Origin: JAKFDI01 sp036676235
GTDB lineage: Bacteria; Pseudomonadota; Gammaproteobacteria; Burkholderiales; Burkholderiaceae_C
DNA length: 64,000 nt
Assembly: GCA_036676235.1 (NCBI GenBank)
Contig: JAKFDI010000010.1
Span: 283,030-347,029, forward strand
Reading direction: 5' to 3'
Made by a program: the position numbers and the translations under genes. The notes beneath the pieces are model-generated. The model was not told where the DNA came from. It saw nothing but the letters and a program-made list of their open reading frames with translations, and ran no database searches. Shown here piece after piece: positions 43,697-52,312 of the stretch; position 1 is the stretch's first letter, and the number at the start of each line of letters is the position of its first letter.

Positions 43697-44740
43697 ATGA
43701 CGGACACGAGGCGTTCGACGCCTGCGGATTCAGCGGACCGCGCGCGCGAGTGGGTCGCGGATTTCGGTTTGCACGACGGCGCACTCGGCGCCGTGCTGTT
43801 CGGTCTGATGGAGCACCTGCACGCACCGATCTCCGTCAAGGACATCGCCAGCGGCCAGTACGTCCACGCCAACGAGTCGATGGCCGCGCTTGCCGGCCTC
43901 ACCCCGCCGCAGGTTCTGGGCAAGACCGACGCGCAGTTGTTCGGCCCGGAACTGGCGGCATCGCTGCGCACGGCCGAGCAGGCGGCACTGGACACGCCGT
44001 ACCCGCACGCCGCGGAACACCGCGTCGAACGCGAGCGCCAGCGCCGCGATTTCAACGTCAGCCGCCTGCCGCTGCCGGCCGCCGGTGGCGAGATGCCGAA
44101 GTACCTGTGCGCCGTGTGGATCGACACCACCGCGCTGAATCAACGCGAGGCGCAGCTTGCCAAGGCGCTGCAGCAGCTCGAGCAGCAGCAGGCCGCCGCC
44201 GAGGCACTGCGCCGCGAGACACAGGACCAGGCTCTGCGCGACAGCGTGACGGGGCTCTACCAGCGCGTTCACTTCGAGGACCAGCTGCGCCGCGAAGTCG
44301 ACCTGTCGTCGCGCGAGCATCGCGAGTTCGCGCTCGTGTCGATCACGCTCGATCCGCTGGCCGAAGACATCCGTGCACTTGGCGACGCGGCGCGCGCGCG
44401 CGTGCTCGAGGCGCTCGGCCGACTGCTGCGCAGCAACACCCGTGCGATGGATGCGTCCTGCCGGCTCGACGGCGACCACTTCGCCGTGCTGCTGTCGGGC
44501 GTGGGTCTCGCGACGGCCCATTCGCGCATGGAAGGGCTGCGCCGCCAGTGCGCCACGCAGATCGTGGTGCTCGATGGCCGCGACTTCGGCTTCACCGTGT
44601 CGATGGGCGTGGCGAGTTTTCCGCACACCGCCCACACGCAGGAGGCCTTGATGAGCGCCGCCTCCGAGGCGCTGGCCGAGGCGCGCCGGCGCGGCGGCAA
44701 CTACGTGACGCTCGCCAGCATCCGCTTCGAGAACGGCTGA
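43697..44740 (+). CDS. PAS-GGDEF protein with degenerate active site
   Basis: A 347-residue regulatory protein: a PAS-like sensor domain (about 35-145), a short coiled coil (about 150-185) and a GGDEF domain (about 190-345). The diguanylate cyclase signature is degenerate, reading D-G-D-H-F at 258-262, and the earlier D-x-L-T-G-L-x-N-R is D-S-V-T-G-L-Y-Q-R. It probably does not make cyclic di-GMP, acting instead as a binding or sensor domain. A GGAAGGAAG site at about 43686-43694 supports the ATG. Divergent from nirB. Confidence 0.83.
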   Translation: MTDTRRSTPADSADRAREWVADFGLHDGALGAVLFGLMEHLHAPISVKDIASGQYVHANESMAALAGLTPPQVLGKTDAQLFGPELAASLRTAEQAALDTPYPHAAEHRVERERQRRDFNVSRLPLPAAGGEMPKYLCAVWIDTTALNQREAQLAKALQQLEQQQAAAEALRRETQDQALRDSVTGLYQRVHFEDQLRREVDLSSREHREFALVSITLDPLAEDIRALGDAARARVLEALGRLLRSNTRAMDASCRLDGDHFAVLLSGVGLATAHSRMEGLRRQCATQIVVLDGRDFGFTVSMGVASFPHTAHTQEALMSAASEALAEARRRGGNYVTLASIRFENG

Positions 44741-44747
44741 AGCAGGG

Positions 44748-45212
44748 TCAGCCGGCGTCCAGCAGCGCAATCACCGCGGCCCACTCCTCGTCCGTCACCG
44801 GCGTGATGGACAGCCGGTTGCCGCGTGCGAGCACGCGCATCGATGCCAGCGCGGGCGCCCCACGCATCTCGGCCAGCGAGAGCAGTCGCGTCTTGCGCAC
44901 GAGCTTCACGTCCACATGCCACCAGCGCGGATCCTCGCGTGAGGATTTGGGGTCGTGATAGGGGCTCGCCGCATCGAACTGCGAAGCGTCCGGATAGGCG
45001 GCGCTTGCCACCTCACACACGCCCGCGATGCCCGGTTGCGGACACGAGGAGTGATAGAACAGCACGCCGTCGCCGATGCGCATGTCGCGGCGCATGAAAT
45101 TGCGCGCCTGGTAGTTGCGAACGCCGATCCACGGCACGGTGTGCGAGCGGCTGCGCACGAGGTCATCGATCGAGCACTCATCGGGCTCGCTCTTCATCAG
45201 CCAGTGGGCCAT
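44748..45212 (-). CDS. EVE-domain protein
   Basis: A 154-residue EVE/PUA-like domain, related to thymocyte nuclear protein 1 and to modified-base readers. W-L-M-K-S-E-P-D-E near residue 4, W-x-G-V-R-N-Y-Q-A-R-N-F and G-D-G-V-L-F-Y-H-S-S are diagnostic. The pocket is thought to bind modified cytosine or other modified bases. It lies right downstream of the 6S RNA, the usual Burkholderiales arrangement. No restriction or defence gene is next to it. Confidence 0.92.
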   Translation of the reverse strand: MAHWLMKSEPDECSIDDLVRSRSHTVPWIGVRNYQARNFMRRDMRIGDGVLFYHSSCPQPGIAGVCEVASAAYPDASQFDAASPYHDPKSSREDPRWWHVDVKLVRKTRLLSLAEMRGAPALASMRVLARGNRLSITPVTDEEWAAVIALLDAG

Positions 45213-45214
45213 GA

Positions 45215-45402
45215 GAACCTAAGCGCCACGCGCAGCAGCAGGAGTTGGGGGTGTCCGCCGCGGACCGTGAGCCGCATTCCTGAACCTTAGCGGGTTCAGG
45301 TGGGCGAGGTCAGCCAAACTTCGGGTTCATCTGACGCGAGACGATCACGCCCATAAGGCGATGTTCCAAGCCCTGCTCTTGCGAGCATCGGTTCAAGGAA
45401 AT
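45215..45402 (-). ncRNA. ssrS: 6S RNA
   Basis: Between zapA and the EVE gene, read leftward, the sequence begins ATTTCC near 45402 and shows the 6S layout. It has a 5' arm with GCTCGCAAGAGCAGGGC, a long central open region, a small hairpin CTGAACC...GGTTCAG (about 45280-45300), and a 3' arm with AATGCGGC and GCGGCGG; the outer stem would close on AGGTTCTC near 45213-45220. 6S RNA traps sigma-70 RNA polymerase in stationary phase. The ends are estimates. Confidence 0.75.
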
Positions 45403-45459
45403 ATAGGACTCACGCGAACGTGACGGACACCGTGGATTCTACGCACCGGCCCCGTCGCG

Positions 45460-45777
45460 TCAGAGCAATTGACCATCGACGCTGAGGGCTTGATCGATGC
45501 GGCGAACCAGTGAGTCGAGATCGACCGGCTGGTCTTCGCCGTCTGCTGCCGCGGCGGCCGGCTCGGCCTTCGGCAGTGGCCGTTCAGACAGCGCGTAGGC
45601 GATGTTCAGCGCCGCCAGCACGGCGATGCGCTCGCGTGCCTTGACCTTGCCGCCGTCGCGGATCGCGCTCATCTCGCGATCGACCTTTTCCACCGCTTCG
45701 AGCAGCGTCTGCTCGCCGCCGTCGGGGCAGCCGAGGATGTAGCTCTGGCCGAGGATGGTGACTTCGATCTGCTTCAT
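45460..45777 (-). CDS. zapA: Cell division protein ZapA
   Basis: A 105-residue Z-ring associated protein that bundles FtsZ filaments. K-Q-I-E-V-T-I-L-G-Q-S-Y-I-L-G-C-P at residues 2-18 is the ZapA start, followed by a long helix for coiled-coil dimerisation and A-V-L-A-A-L-N-I-A-Y. The A/P/E-rich tail is variable. It overlaps the upstream zapB-like gene by 4 bp and precedes 6S RNA. Confidence 0.94.
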   Translation of the reverse strand: MKQIEVTILGQSYILGCPDGGEQTLLEAVEKVDREMSAIRDGGKVKARERIAVLAALNIAYALSERPLPKAEPAAAAADGEDQPVDLDSLVRRIDQALSVDGQLL

Positions 45778-46001
45778 GACGAGGCGCCCTGGCTGTCGTT
45801 GTCGGAGCCGCCTTCTGCCGGCAGGCGTTCGAGCAGCGCATCGATGCGGGCGCGCGCCGCGTTCAGGCGCGAACGCAGGTTGTCGCGATCGAGCGTGACG
45901 GTGGCAAGCTGTCGCTCCAGCAGTGCATTCGTGCGTGCGAGTTCCTCATGCCTCAGCAGGAGTCGCTCCACCCGTTCGGCGAGGTCTTCGATCTTCGACA
46001 T
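45774..46001 (-). CDS. ZapB-like coiled-coil protein (TIGR02449)
   Basis: A 75-residue protein that is almost one long coiled coil with leucine-rich heptads (residues 4-60), then an S/D/G-rich tail. Proteins of this TIGR02449 type sit directly before zapA in betaproteobacteria and are thought to work with it in cell division. The 4-bp ATGA overlap with zapA supports this. Direct homology to E. coli ZapB is weak. Confidence 0.85.
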   Translation of the reverse strand: MSKIEDLAERVERLLLRHEELARTNALLERQLATVTLDRDNLRSRLNAARARIDALLERLPAEGGSDNDSQGASS

Positions 46002-46076
46002 GACTGGGCTGGATTACTGAGCTGGATCATCGATGGCGTCGCGGATTGTAGGCGGGGGCTGCTTACAATTCCGCTC

Positions 46077-46290
46077 GTTGGTGCCCGTGCCGATGTTCAT
46101 TTCGGCACAGTTAAACGGGAAGCAATCGAGCCTCGGCTCCAAACTGCGCTGCCCCCGCAACGGTACGGCGGACGAAGGCGAATCGACAGATCCGCTCTTC
46201 CTTTCTTGTGCACACGCCACTGGATGCTTCACCGCATCCGGGAAGGTCGCAAGGGACGTCTCCGCCAGCCCGGATACCGGCCAACGAGCG
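46077..46290 (+). promoter_or_regulatory. Cobalamin riboswitch
   Basis: Between the divergent zapB-like and btuB genes the conserved cobalamin-riboswitch blocks appear in order: GGTGCC, TTAAACGGGAA, GCTGCCCCCGCAACGGTA, the CACTGG block, CGGGAAGG, and the B12 box GCCAGCCCGGATACCGGC at 46264-46281. It would shut off the btu genes when adenosylcobalamin is plentiful. Together with the 5' edge this accounts for most of the 366-bp gene-free stretch from 46002. Confidence 0.93.
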
Positions 46291-46367
46291 CGCCGCGATT
46301 CGTCGCGTCGCACATCGCCCATGGCCTGCGGGGACGCAGGACCGGGTATCTGTCCTGCGTGTTCAAC

Positions 46368-48236
46368 ATGTCAACTTCGTTCCTGGCTTTGCGGTCGCGT
46401 CGCTTCGCGCTCGCGCTTGTTCCTGCGTCTGTTCTTTCCTTCCTCGCGCCGGCTGCGGCGCAGCCCGCCGAGACGCTTCGGCCGGTGGTCGTCACGGGCA
46501 CGGTGGTGCCGCGCACACTCGGCAGCGAGGTCGCCGCCACCAGCGTGCTCACGCGCGAAGACCTTGCCCGCTCGGGCGTGCGCGATCTGGTCTCGGCGCT
46601 CGGTCTCGTCGGTACTGCACTCGTCGAGCAGCAGGGCGGCCCCGGCACGGCCGCGTTCGTGCGGCTGCGCGGCGCCGACTCGCGCGACACGCTGCTGCTG
46701 GTCGACGGCGTGCCGCTGACCGATGTGACGGCGGGCCTCGCGCCGCTGGCGCAGGTTCCGGCCGACATCATCGAGCGTATCGAGATCGTGCGAGGCAACC
46801 TGTCGGCGCTGTACGGCGCCAATGCGACTGGCGGCGTGATCCACGTCTTCACCCGCCGCGGTACCGTGGGCACGAGCGCGCGGGCTCGCGTGGGCCTCGG
46901 CAGCCGTGACACGCGCTGGGCGAACGCGAGCATTGCCGGCGGCAGCGAGGCGCTGCGCGGGCGCCTCACGTTCGGCGCCGAGCGCAGCGACGGCTACAGC
47001 GCCATCGACCCGGCCTCGCGGCCCTTGGCGAATCCGGACGACGACGGCAACCGCCGCCGCCATGCGGCCCTTGCACTGGACGCCGTCGTCGCGAAAGGCC
47101 ACACGCTCGGCCTCGACCTGCGGGTGCTCTCCGACCGTGTGGGCTACGACAGCGAGTTCGCTGCGCCCGCCGATGTGCACCACGGCTACGTGGTCCAGCA
47201 CGGCGCCGCGTTGCGCGGCCGGCATGCGCTGCCCGCGGGCTGGTCGCTCGACTGGCGTGCCGGCGAGGCCGAGGAGCGCCGGCGCAACACCGCCGTCACG
47301 GCCATGGGCGAATCCATCACGTCGAACGTGGTGCACAACCGCATCGCCGCCGTTGACCTCAACGGCTCGCCGGTGGCCGGCTGGGCGCTGCAGGTCGGTG
47401 CGGAGCGCGTGTCTCAATCGACCGACGGCACGAGCTACACACAGACGCGGCGCGACACCCATGTGCTGCGCGCGGGCGTGAGCCACGACGCTTCATGGGG
47501 TTCGCTGCAGGCCAACGTGCGCCACGACGACACCAGCGACTTCGGCAGCGCCACCACCGGTCTGCTCGGCGGCCTGTGGCGCATCGGCGGCGGCTTCAGC
47601 GCCATCGCCAACGTGTCGACGAGCTTCACGCCGCCGACCTTCGACTTCCTCTACTACGACTGCCTGCCGTTCGGCTTCGTGTGCAGCAACCCGAACCTCG
47701 TGCCGGAGCGCGCGCGCAACCGCGAGATCGGCCTCCAGTGGGGCGACGACGACACGCTGGTGCGGCTCACCGCATTCACCGCCCGCTACCGCGACAAGAT
47801 CGCCAACGACGCGAACTTCATTCCGCAGAACATCGCCCGCGCGCGCAACGACGGGGCTGAGCTGACGGCAAGCACGCGGCTCGGCGCATGGCGGCTCTCG
47901 GGCGAGGCGGTGCTTCACGATCCGGTGGACGAGGCTACGGGGGCGAGGCTGCTGCGGCGTGCCGGCAAGCAGATGTCGCTGCGCGCCGACTACATCGCGC
48001 CGACGTGGTCGATCGGCGGCACGCTGCGCCACGTGGGCGAGCGGCCGGACGTGGGCAACGTCGTCCTGCCGTCGTACACCTTGCTCGACCTCGGCGCGCG
48101 CTGGCGCTTTGCGCCGCAATGGGAACTGCAGGCCACGCTCGACAATGTGTTTGACCGCGCCTACCAGCCGACGGCGGGCTACAACGGCCGCCCCCGCGGG
48201 CTGTTCGTGAGCGTGGGCTGGCGCATGGAACGCTGA
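46368..48236 (+). CDS. btuB: TonB-dependent vitamin B12 receptor
   Basis: A 622-residue outer-membrane receptor importing cobalamin. An N-terminal signal peptide (A-P-A-A-A-Q-P-A near 29-36) is followed by a TonB box region P-V-V-V-T-G and a plug domain with L-R-G-A-D-S-R-D-T-L-L-L-V-D-G-V-P. The rest is a beta-barrel ending G-L-F-V-S-V-G-W. The ATG at 46368 gives a clean signal peptide; the upstream frame is riboswitch. Control by the riboswitch supports B12 as substrate. Confidence 0.94.
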   Translation: MSTSFLALRSRRFALALVPASVLSFLAPAAAQPAETLRPVVVTGTVVPRTLGSEVAATSVLTREDLARSGVRDLVSALGLVGTALVEQQGGPGTAAFVRLRGADSRDTLLLVDGVPLTDVTAGLAPLAQVPADIIERIEIVRGNLSALYGANATGGVIHVFTRRGTVGTSARARVGLGSRDTRWANASIAGGSEALRGRLTFGAERSDGYSAIDPASRPLANPDDDGNRRRHAALALDAVVAKGHTLGLDLRVLSDRVGYDSEFAAPADVHHGYVVQHGAALRGRHALPAGWSLDWRAGEAEERRRNTAVTAMGESITSNVVHNRIAAVDLNGSPVAGWALQVGAERVSQSTDGTSYTQTRRDTHVLRAGVSHDASWGSLQANVRHDDTSDFGSATTGLLGGLWRIGGGFSAIANVSTSFTPPTFDFLYYDCLPFGFVCSNPNLVPERARNREIGLQWGDDDTLVRLTAFTARYRDKIANDANFIPQNIARARNDGAELTASTRLGAWRLSGEAVLHDPVDEATGARLLRRAGKQMSLRADYIAPTWSIGGTLRHVGERPDVGNVVLPSYTLLDLGARWRFAPQWELQATLDNVFDRAYQPTAGYNGRPRGLFVSVGWRMER

Positions 48237-48243
48237 GGACGAC

Positions 48244-49248
48244 GTGACGACGGCGAAGCCGATGAATGCGGGCATGGCTCGCTGGCTGGGTGGCCTGCTG
48301 GTGCTGGCGGCAGGCGCCTGCGCGCTCGGCCTTGCCGCGGGTTCGTCCGGCTTCGGCTTCGTCTCGCCCGACATCGTCTGGCAGGTGCGCCTGCCGCGCG
48401 TGCTGGCCGGTTTCGGCACCGGCGCGGCGCTCGCGTTGGCCGGCGCGCTGATGCAACTGCTCACGCGCAACGCGCTCGCCGATCCGTATGTGCTCGGCGT
48501 ATCGAGCGGCGCGGCCGTGGGAGCGCTCGGCACGCTGATGTTCGCCGGCAGCCTGCTGCTGCCGCTCGGCTGGGCGCTGGCCGGTGGTGCGGCGCTGGGC
48601 GCCTTCGGCGCGACGGCGCTGCTGCTTGCGCTGTCGTGGCGGGTGATGCTGCGTTCGGGCACCGCGGGTGCGCAGGAAGCGCCGGTCACGCTGCTGCTGA
48701 TCGGCGTGATGATCGGCTCGGGCGGCTCGGCGATCGTCGCCATGCTGCTGGCGCTGGCGCCCGACGCGCAGTTGCGCGGCATGGTGTTCTGGCTGCTCGG
48801 CGATCTGAACGGCGCGACGCAGTGGCTCGCGGTGTGGCTGGCGGTGGCGGCGGCGCTCGCGCTCACCTGGCCGTGGGCGCACCAGCTCGACCTGATGGCG
48901 CGTGGCGATGCGTGGGCGGCAACGCTCGGGGTCGACGTGGTCCGGCGCCGGCGGCAGGCGCTCGCGGCGGCGGCGCTTGCGACCGGCGCGGCCGTCGCCA
49001 CGGCGGGCGCCATCGGCTTTGTCGGACTGGTGGTGCCGCATGCACTGCGGCTGCTGCGCCTGCGCGACGCGCCACAGTTGCTGCCGGCGAGCACGCTTGC
49101 GGGTGGGGCGTTCATCGTGCTCGTCGATGCGGCGGCGCGCACCGTCATCGCGCCGAGTCAGTTGCCGGTGGGCGTGCTCGCCGCGGCGATCGGCGTGCCG
49201 GCGTTCCTGTGGCTGCTGCTGCAGCGTCCGCGGGCAGGCGCGCGATGA
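48244..49248 (+). CDS. btuC: Vitamin B12 ABC transporter permease BtuC
   Basis: A 334-residue FecCD/BtuC-type inner-membrane permease with about ten hydrophobic helices. R-L-P-R-V-L-A-G-F-G-T-G-A-A-L, N-P-L/N-A-L-A-D-P-Y-V-L-G-V-S-S-G-A and a late G-L-V-V-P-H-A-L-R match the family. The start is the GTG at 48244, 7 bp after btuB; an ATG at 48262 would give a slightly shorter form. It overlaps btuD by 4 bp. Confidence 0.93.
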   Translation: MTTAKPMNAGMARWLGGLLVLAAGACALGLAAGSSGFGFVSPDIVWQVRLPRVLAGFGTGAALALAGALMQLLTRNALADPYVLGVSSGAAVGALGTLMFAGSLLLPLGWALAGGAALGAFGATALLLALSWRVMLRSGTAGAQEAPVTLLLIGVMIGSGGSAIVAMLLALAPDAQLRGMVFWLLGDLNGATQWLAVWLAVAAALALTWPWAHQLDLMARGDAWAATLGVDVVRRRRQALAAAALATGAAVATAGAIGFVGLVVPHALRLLRLRDAPQLLPASTLAGGAFIVLVDAAARTVIAPSQLPVGVLAAAIGVPAFLWLLLQRPRAGAR

Positions 49249-50039
49249 GCATGGCGTTGCGGCTCGGGCTCGATGCCGTCACGCTGCGCGCGGGTGCCGC
49301 GGCGAACGGGCGCCTGCTGTGCGAACGGCTTTCGTTCGCCGTGAATGCGGGGGAGCGCTGGGTGGCGCTCGGCCCCAACGGTGCCGGCAAGTCGACGCTG
49401 CTGGCCGCCATGGCCGGTGTGCTCCCGGTGTCTTCGGGTCATGTCGCGCTGCAAGGGCGGCCACTGTCGCAATGGCGGCTGCCGGAACTTGCCGAGCGGC
49501 GCGCCTGGTGCCCGCAGTTCTGGCTCGATCCCTTTCCCGCCACCGTGGCGGAGACCGCTGCGATGTCGATGCGGCGCGGTGCCTGGTGGCGCACGCGCGG
49601 CGGCAACGACGATGCCGCGGTGCATGGGGTGCTGGAGGAACTCGATCTGGTGGCGCTGGCGCAGGCCGACGTGCGTTTGCTGTCCGGTGGCGAGCGCCAG
49701 CGCGTGGCCATCGCCGGCGCCTTGCTGCAGGACGCGCCGCTGTTGTTGCTCGACGAGCCGGCCTCGCACCTCGACATGGCGCACCAGCGTCTGCTGCTGC
49801 GCGTGCTGGCGCGGCGCAGTGCGCAGGGTACCGCCGTGGTGGCGAGTGTGCACGACCTCAATCTCGCGTGGGAACTGGCCACGCACGCCGTGCTGCTCGA
49901 CGGGCGCGGCGGCGCGGTGGCCGGCCGGCGCGAGGACGTGATGCGCCCGGAGCACCTGGGCGCGGCATTCGGCGTGGCGATCGAGCGCGACGAAGCGGGC
50001 GGCCGCGTGCGCTTCTGGGCCGTGGAGGCGCCGGCGTGA
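49245..50039 (+). CDS. btuD: Vitamin B12 ABC transporter ATPase BtuD
   Basis: A 264-residue ABC ATPase. Walker A G-P-N-G-A-G-K-S-T near residue 45, signature L-S-G-G-E-R-Q-R-V-A near 148, Walker B L-L-L-L-D-E-P near 168 and a switch H at S-V-H-D-L-N are intact. With BtuC it energises uptake of the substrate delivered by BtuF. The ATG overlaps btuC and its stop overlaps the btuF GTG, so all three are translationally coupled. Confidence 0.95.
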   Translation: MSMALRLGLDAVTLRAGAAANGRLLCERLSFAVNAGERWVALGPNGAGKSTLLAAMAGVLPVSSGHVALQGRPLSQWRLPELAERRAWCPQFWLDPFPATVAETAAMSMRRGAWWRTRGGNDDAAVHGVLEELDLVALAQADVRLLSGGERQRVAIAGALLQDAPLLLLDEPASHLDMAHQRLLLRVLARRSAQGTAVVASVHDLNLAWELATHAVLLDGRGGAVAGRREDVMRPEHLGAAFGVAIERDEAGGRVRFWAVEAPA

Positions 50040-50953
50040 CGCGGTGGCGCTGGCTGTTTGCGCTGCTGTGCGGTCTGCAGGTCGCCGCCGCGCAGGCCGC
50101 GACCCATCGCGACGACGCGGGACGGCAGGTCGAGCTGTCGGCACCGCCGCGGCGGGTGATCACGCTTGCGCCCAATCTCACCGAATTCGTGTTCGCCGTC
50201 GGCGCGGGAACGTCGCTGGTGGGCACCGTGGATACGAGCCTCTACCCCGAAGCGGCCAAGGCCGTGCCGCGCATCGGCGACCACAGCCGGCTGGATGTCG
50301 AGCGCGTGCTGTCGCTCAACCCGGACCTCGTGCTCGCCTGGCACCACGGCAACAACGGCCGTGAAATCGCCCAGCTTGAAGCGGCGGGCGTGAAGTTCTT
50401 CTATCTCGAGCCGCGCCGCCTCGAAGACGTGCCGCGTGCGCTGGAGCGCATCGGCGCACTCTTCGGCCGCGAGGCCCAGGGCCGGGCGAAGGCCGATGCG
50501 CTGCGCGGCCGGCTCGAGGCCTTGCGCCGGCGCCATGCCAACGCGGCGCCGGTCGACGTGTTCTATCAAGCCTGGCCGCAACCGCTGATGACGCTGAACG
50601 GCGAGCACCTGGTCAGCGACATGATGGCGCTGTGCGGCGCGCGCAACGTGTTCGCCGACCTGCCGCAACTGGTGCCGCGGCTGTCCGTCGAGTCGGTGCT
50701 CGCCGCCGATCCTGCCGTGCTGCTCGCCCCCGATCTTGAGCGGCAGGACGGCGACACCTTCCGGCGCGATCCGTCGCTGCCGGCCTTCGCGCAGTGGCTG
50801 CGCTTCGGCAGTCTCACGGCGGTGCAACGACGCTGGCTCTACGCCTTGCCCGCGGCCACGTTCACGGGACAGAGCCCGCGCGTCGCCGAGGGGGCGGCGG
50901 CTCTGTGCGGCGCGCTCGACGAGGTGCGCCGCGAGCGTGCGGCAGCGCGGTAG
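50036..50953 (+). CDS. btuF: Cobalamin-binding protein BtuF
   Basis: A 305-residue periplasmic binding protein of the helical-backbone (cluster A-II) type. The signal peptide (about 1-20) ends A-A-A-Q-A-A. R-V-I-T-L-A-P-N-L-T-E near residue 37 and N-P-D-L-V-L-A-W near 93 are BtuF-like. It delivers cobalamin to BtuCD. The GTG start overlaps the btuD stop by 4 bp. It is the last gene of the riboswitch-controlled unit; no cobalamin-assembly gene follows. Confidence 0.92.
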   Translation: MTRWRWLFALLCGLQVAAAQAATHRDDAGRQVELSAPPRRVITLAPNLTEFVFAVGAGTSLVGTVDTSLYPEAAKAVPRIGDHSRLDVERVLSLNPDLVLAWHHGNNGREIAQLEAAGVKFFYLEPRRLEDVPRALERIGALFGREAQGRAKADALRGRLEALRRRHANAAPVDVFYQAWPQPLMTLNGEHLVSDMMALCGARNVFADLPQLVPRLSVESVLAADPAVLLAPDLERQDGDTFRRDPSLPAFAQWLRFGSLTAVQRRWLYALPAATFTGQSPRVAEGAAALCGALDEVRRERAAAR

Positions 50954-50965
50954 AGGCGTTGTGGT

Positions 50966-51574
50966 CTACGGCTTCTTGCGCTGGTCGTCGAGCGGCGCGG
51001 GCATGGTGGCAAACCGGTTCGGCGCACTCGGCTCCCACAGCGTGCCCGCGACCGTGTCGGCATCGGCGTGGATGGCGTGCACCAGCGCAAGGCTGGCGCG
51101 CGAGCCGATCTTGCGCAGCAGCTGAAGCTGGCGCGGGGTCCAGTTCGCCGTGTTGCCGACTTGCTCGCAACTGAAGGTGCCGAAGAGCACCCCGTTGACC
51201 GAGAAGCACACGTCGAGCAGCGAGCGCACGTCGTGGCGCTGCAGATAGTCGCCGTCCAAGCCGGAGGTGGCCGGATGGGTGAGGGCGTCGGGCGCGACGA
51301 TGCAGCCGTCGCGCGTCAGCGCCTCGAAGTAGCGCGCGACTTCGGCGCCCACCATGTCGGGTGCGGCGACCATCTTGTCGCGGCTCGCGTCGAACATGGC
51401 GGCGCAGCGCAGGGCGCGCCCCTCGGCGGCCTCGACGAAGATCCACACGCCCGCGCGCGAGCAGCCGATGCGCTCGGCCAACTCGCGGGTGAACTGGTCC
51501 AGGAATTGCGCGTTGTCGATCTCGCCGCGCTCCAACTGGCCGCAGATGTTCTGGATCTGCCGGGTGTCGGACAT
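50966..51574 (-). CDS. GAF-domain protein
   Basis: A 202-residue protein with a single GAF-like domain (about 20-175). C-S-R-A-G-V-W-I-F and a late G-V-L-F-G-T-F-S-C-E-Q are GAF strand features; residues after 175 are a low-complexity tail. There is no output domain, so it may be a stand-alone small-molecule or redox sensor. The ATG at 51574 is preferred because the one at 51607 lies inside the 34-bp palindrome. It converges with btuF. Confidence 0.78.
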   Translation of the reverse strand: MSDTRQIQNICGQLERGEIDNAQFLDQFTRELAERIGCSRAGVWIFVEAAEGRALRCAAMFDASRDKMVAAPDMVGAEVARYFEALTRDGCIVAPDALTHPATSGLDGDYLQRHDVRSLLDVCFSVNGVLFGTFSCEQVGNTANWTPRQLQLLRKIGSRASLALVHAIHADADTVAGTLWEPSAPNRFATMPAPLDDQRKKP

Positions 51575-51600
51575 GGGCTCATTCTTACGCGGAGTTGCAT

Positions 51601-51634
51601 GGCGCACACCTGCAAACCTTTGCAGGTGTGCGCC
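51601..51634. repeat. 34-bp perfect palindrome between nth and the GAF gene
   Basis: Perfect 16-bp arms GGCGCACACCTGCAAA (51601-51616) and TTTGCAGGTGTGCGCC (51619-51634) with a 2-nt centre. It starts 4 bp after the nth stop and lies 27 bp before the GAF ATG. It could be a dimer-binding operator, or a hairpin in the transcript. No run of T follows, so it is not a standard terminator. Confidence 0.85.
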
Positions 51635-51637
51635 GCC

Positions 51638-52273
51638 TCAACGGTCGGCGGCGGGGCGGCTGTCGCAGTAGCTGGCGACGGGACAGCGTGGGCACAGCGG
51701 CATGCGCGCCTTGCAGATGTAGCGCCCGTGCAGGATGAGCCAGTGGTGTGCGTCGACCCGATAGGGCTCGGGCACCCGCTCCAGCAGGCCGCGTTCGACC
51801 TCGACCGGGTTGCGCCCGGGCGCGAGGCCGGTGCGGTTGGCGACGCGAAAGACGTGGGTGTCCACCGCCATCGTCGGTTCGCCGAACGCGACGTTGAGCA
51901 CGACGTTCGCCGTCTTGCGGCCCACGCCTGGCAGTGCCTCCAGCGCTTCGCGCGTGCGCGGCACCTCGCCGCCATGCTGCTCGACGAGGATGCGGCAGGT
52001 CTCCATCAGGTTCTTCGCCTTGGTGCGGAAGAGGCCGATGGTGCGGATGTGTTCGGTCACGGCGGGCAAGCCCAGCGCCAGCATGCGCGCCGGCGTGTCG
52101 GCCAGCGGAAACAGCCGCCGTGTTGCCTTGTTGACACCTACATCCGTGGCCTGCGCGGACAGCAGCACGGCAGCCAGCAGCTCGAAGACGTTGGTGTATT
52201 CCAGCTCGCTGGCGGGCTGCGGGTTGCCGGCCTTCAGGGTGGCGAAAAAGGGTTCGATCAGCGCGGCATTCAT
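51638..52273 (-). CDS. nth: Endonuclease III
   Basis: A 211-residue base-excision repair glycosylase/lyase that removes oxidised pyrimidines. The helix-hairpin-helix is L-P-G-V-G-R-K-T-A-N-V-V, with catalytic Lys in that motif (R-K-T) and the Asp in V-D-T-H-V-F-R-V. The C-terminal [4Fe-4S] motif C-x6-C-x2-C-x5-C ends the protein. It follows a small lipoprotein gene and rsxB on the same strand. Confidence 0.97.
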   Translation of the reverse strand: MNAALIEPFFATLKAGNPQPASELEYTNVFELLAAVLLSAQATDVGVNKATRRLFPLADTPARMLALGLPAVTEHIRTIGLFRTKAKNLMETCRILVEQHGGEVPRTREALEALPGVGRKTANVVLNVAFGEPTMAVDTHVFRVANRTGLAPGRNPVEVERGLLERVPEPYRVDAHHWLILHGRYICKARMPLCPRCPVASYCDSRPAADR

Positions 52274-52312
52274 CTCCGCGGATTGTCGCAGCGAGGTCGG
52301 CGGGCTTGCCTG

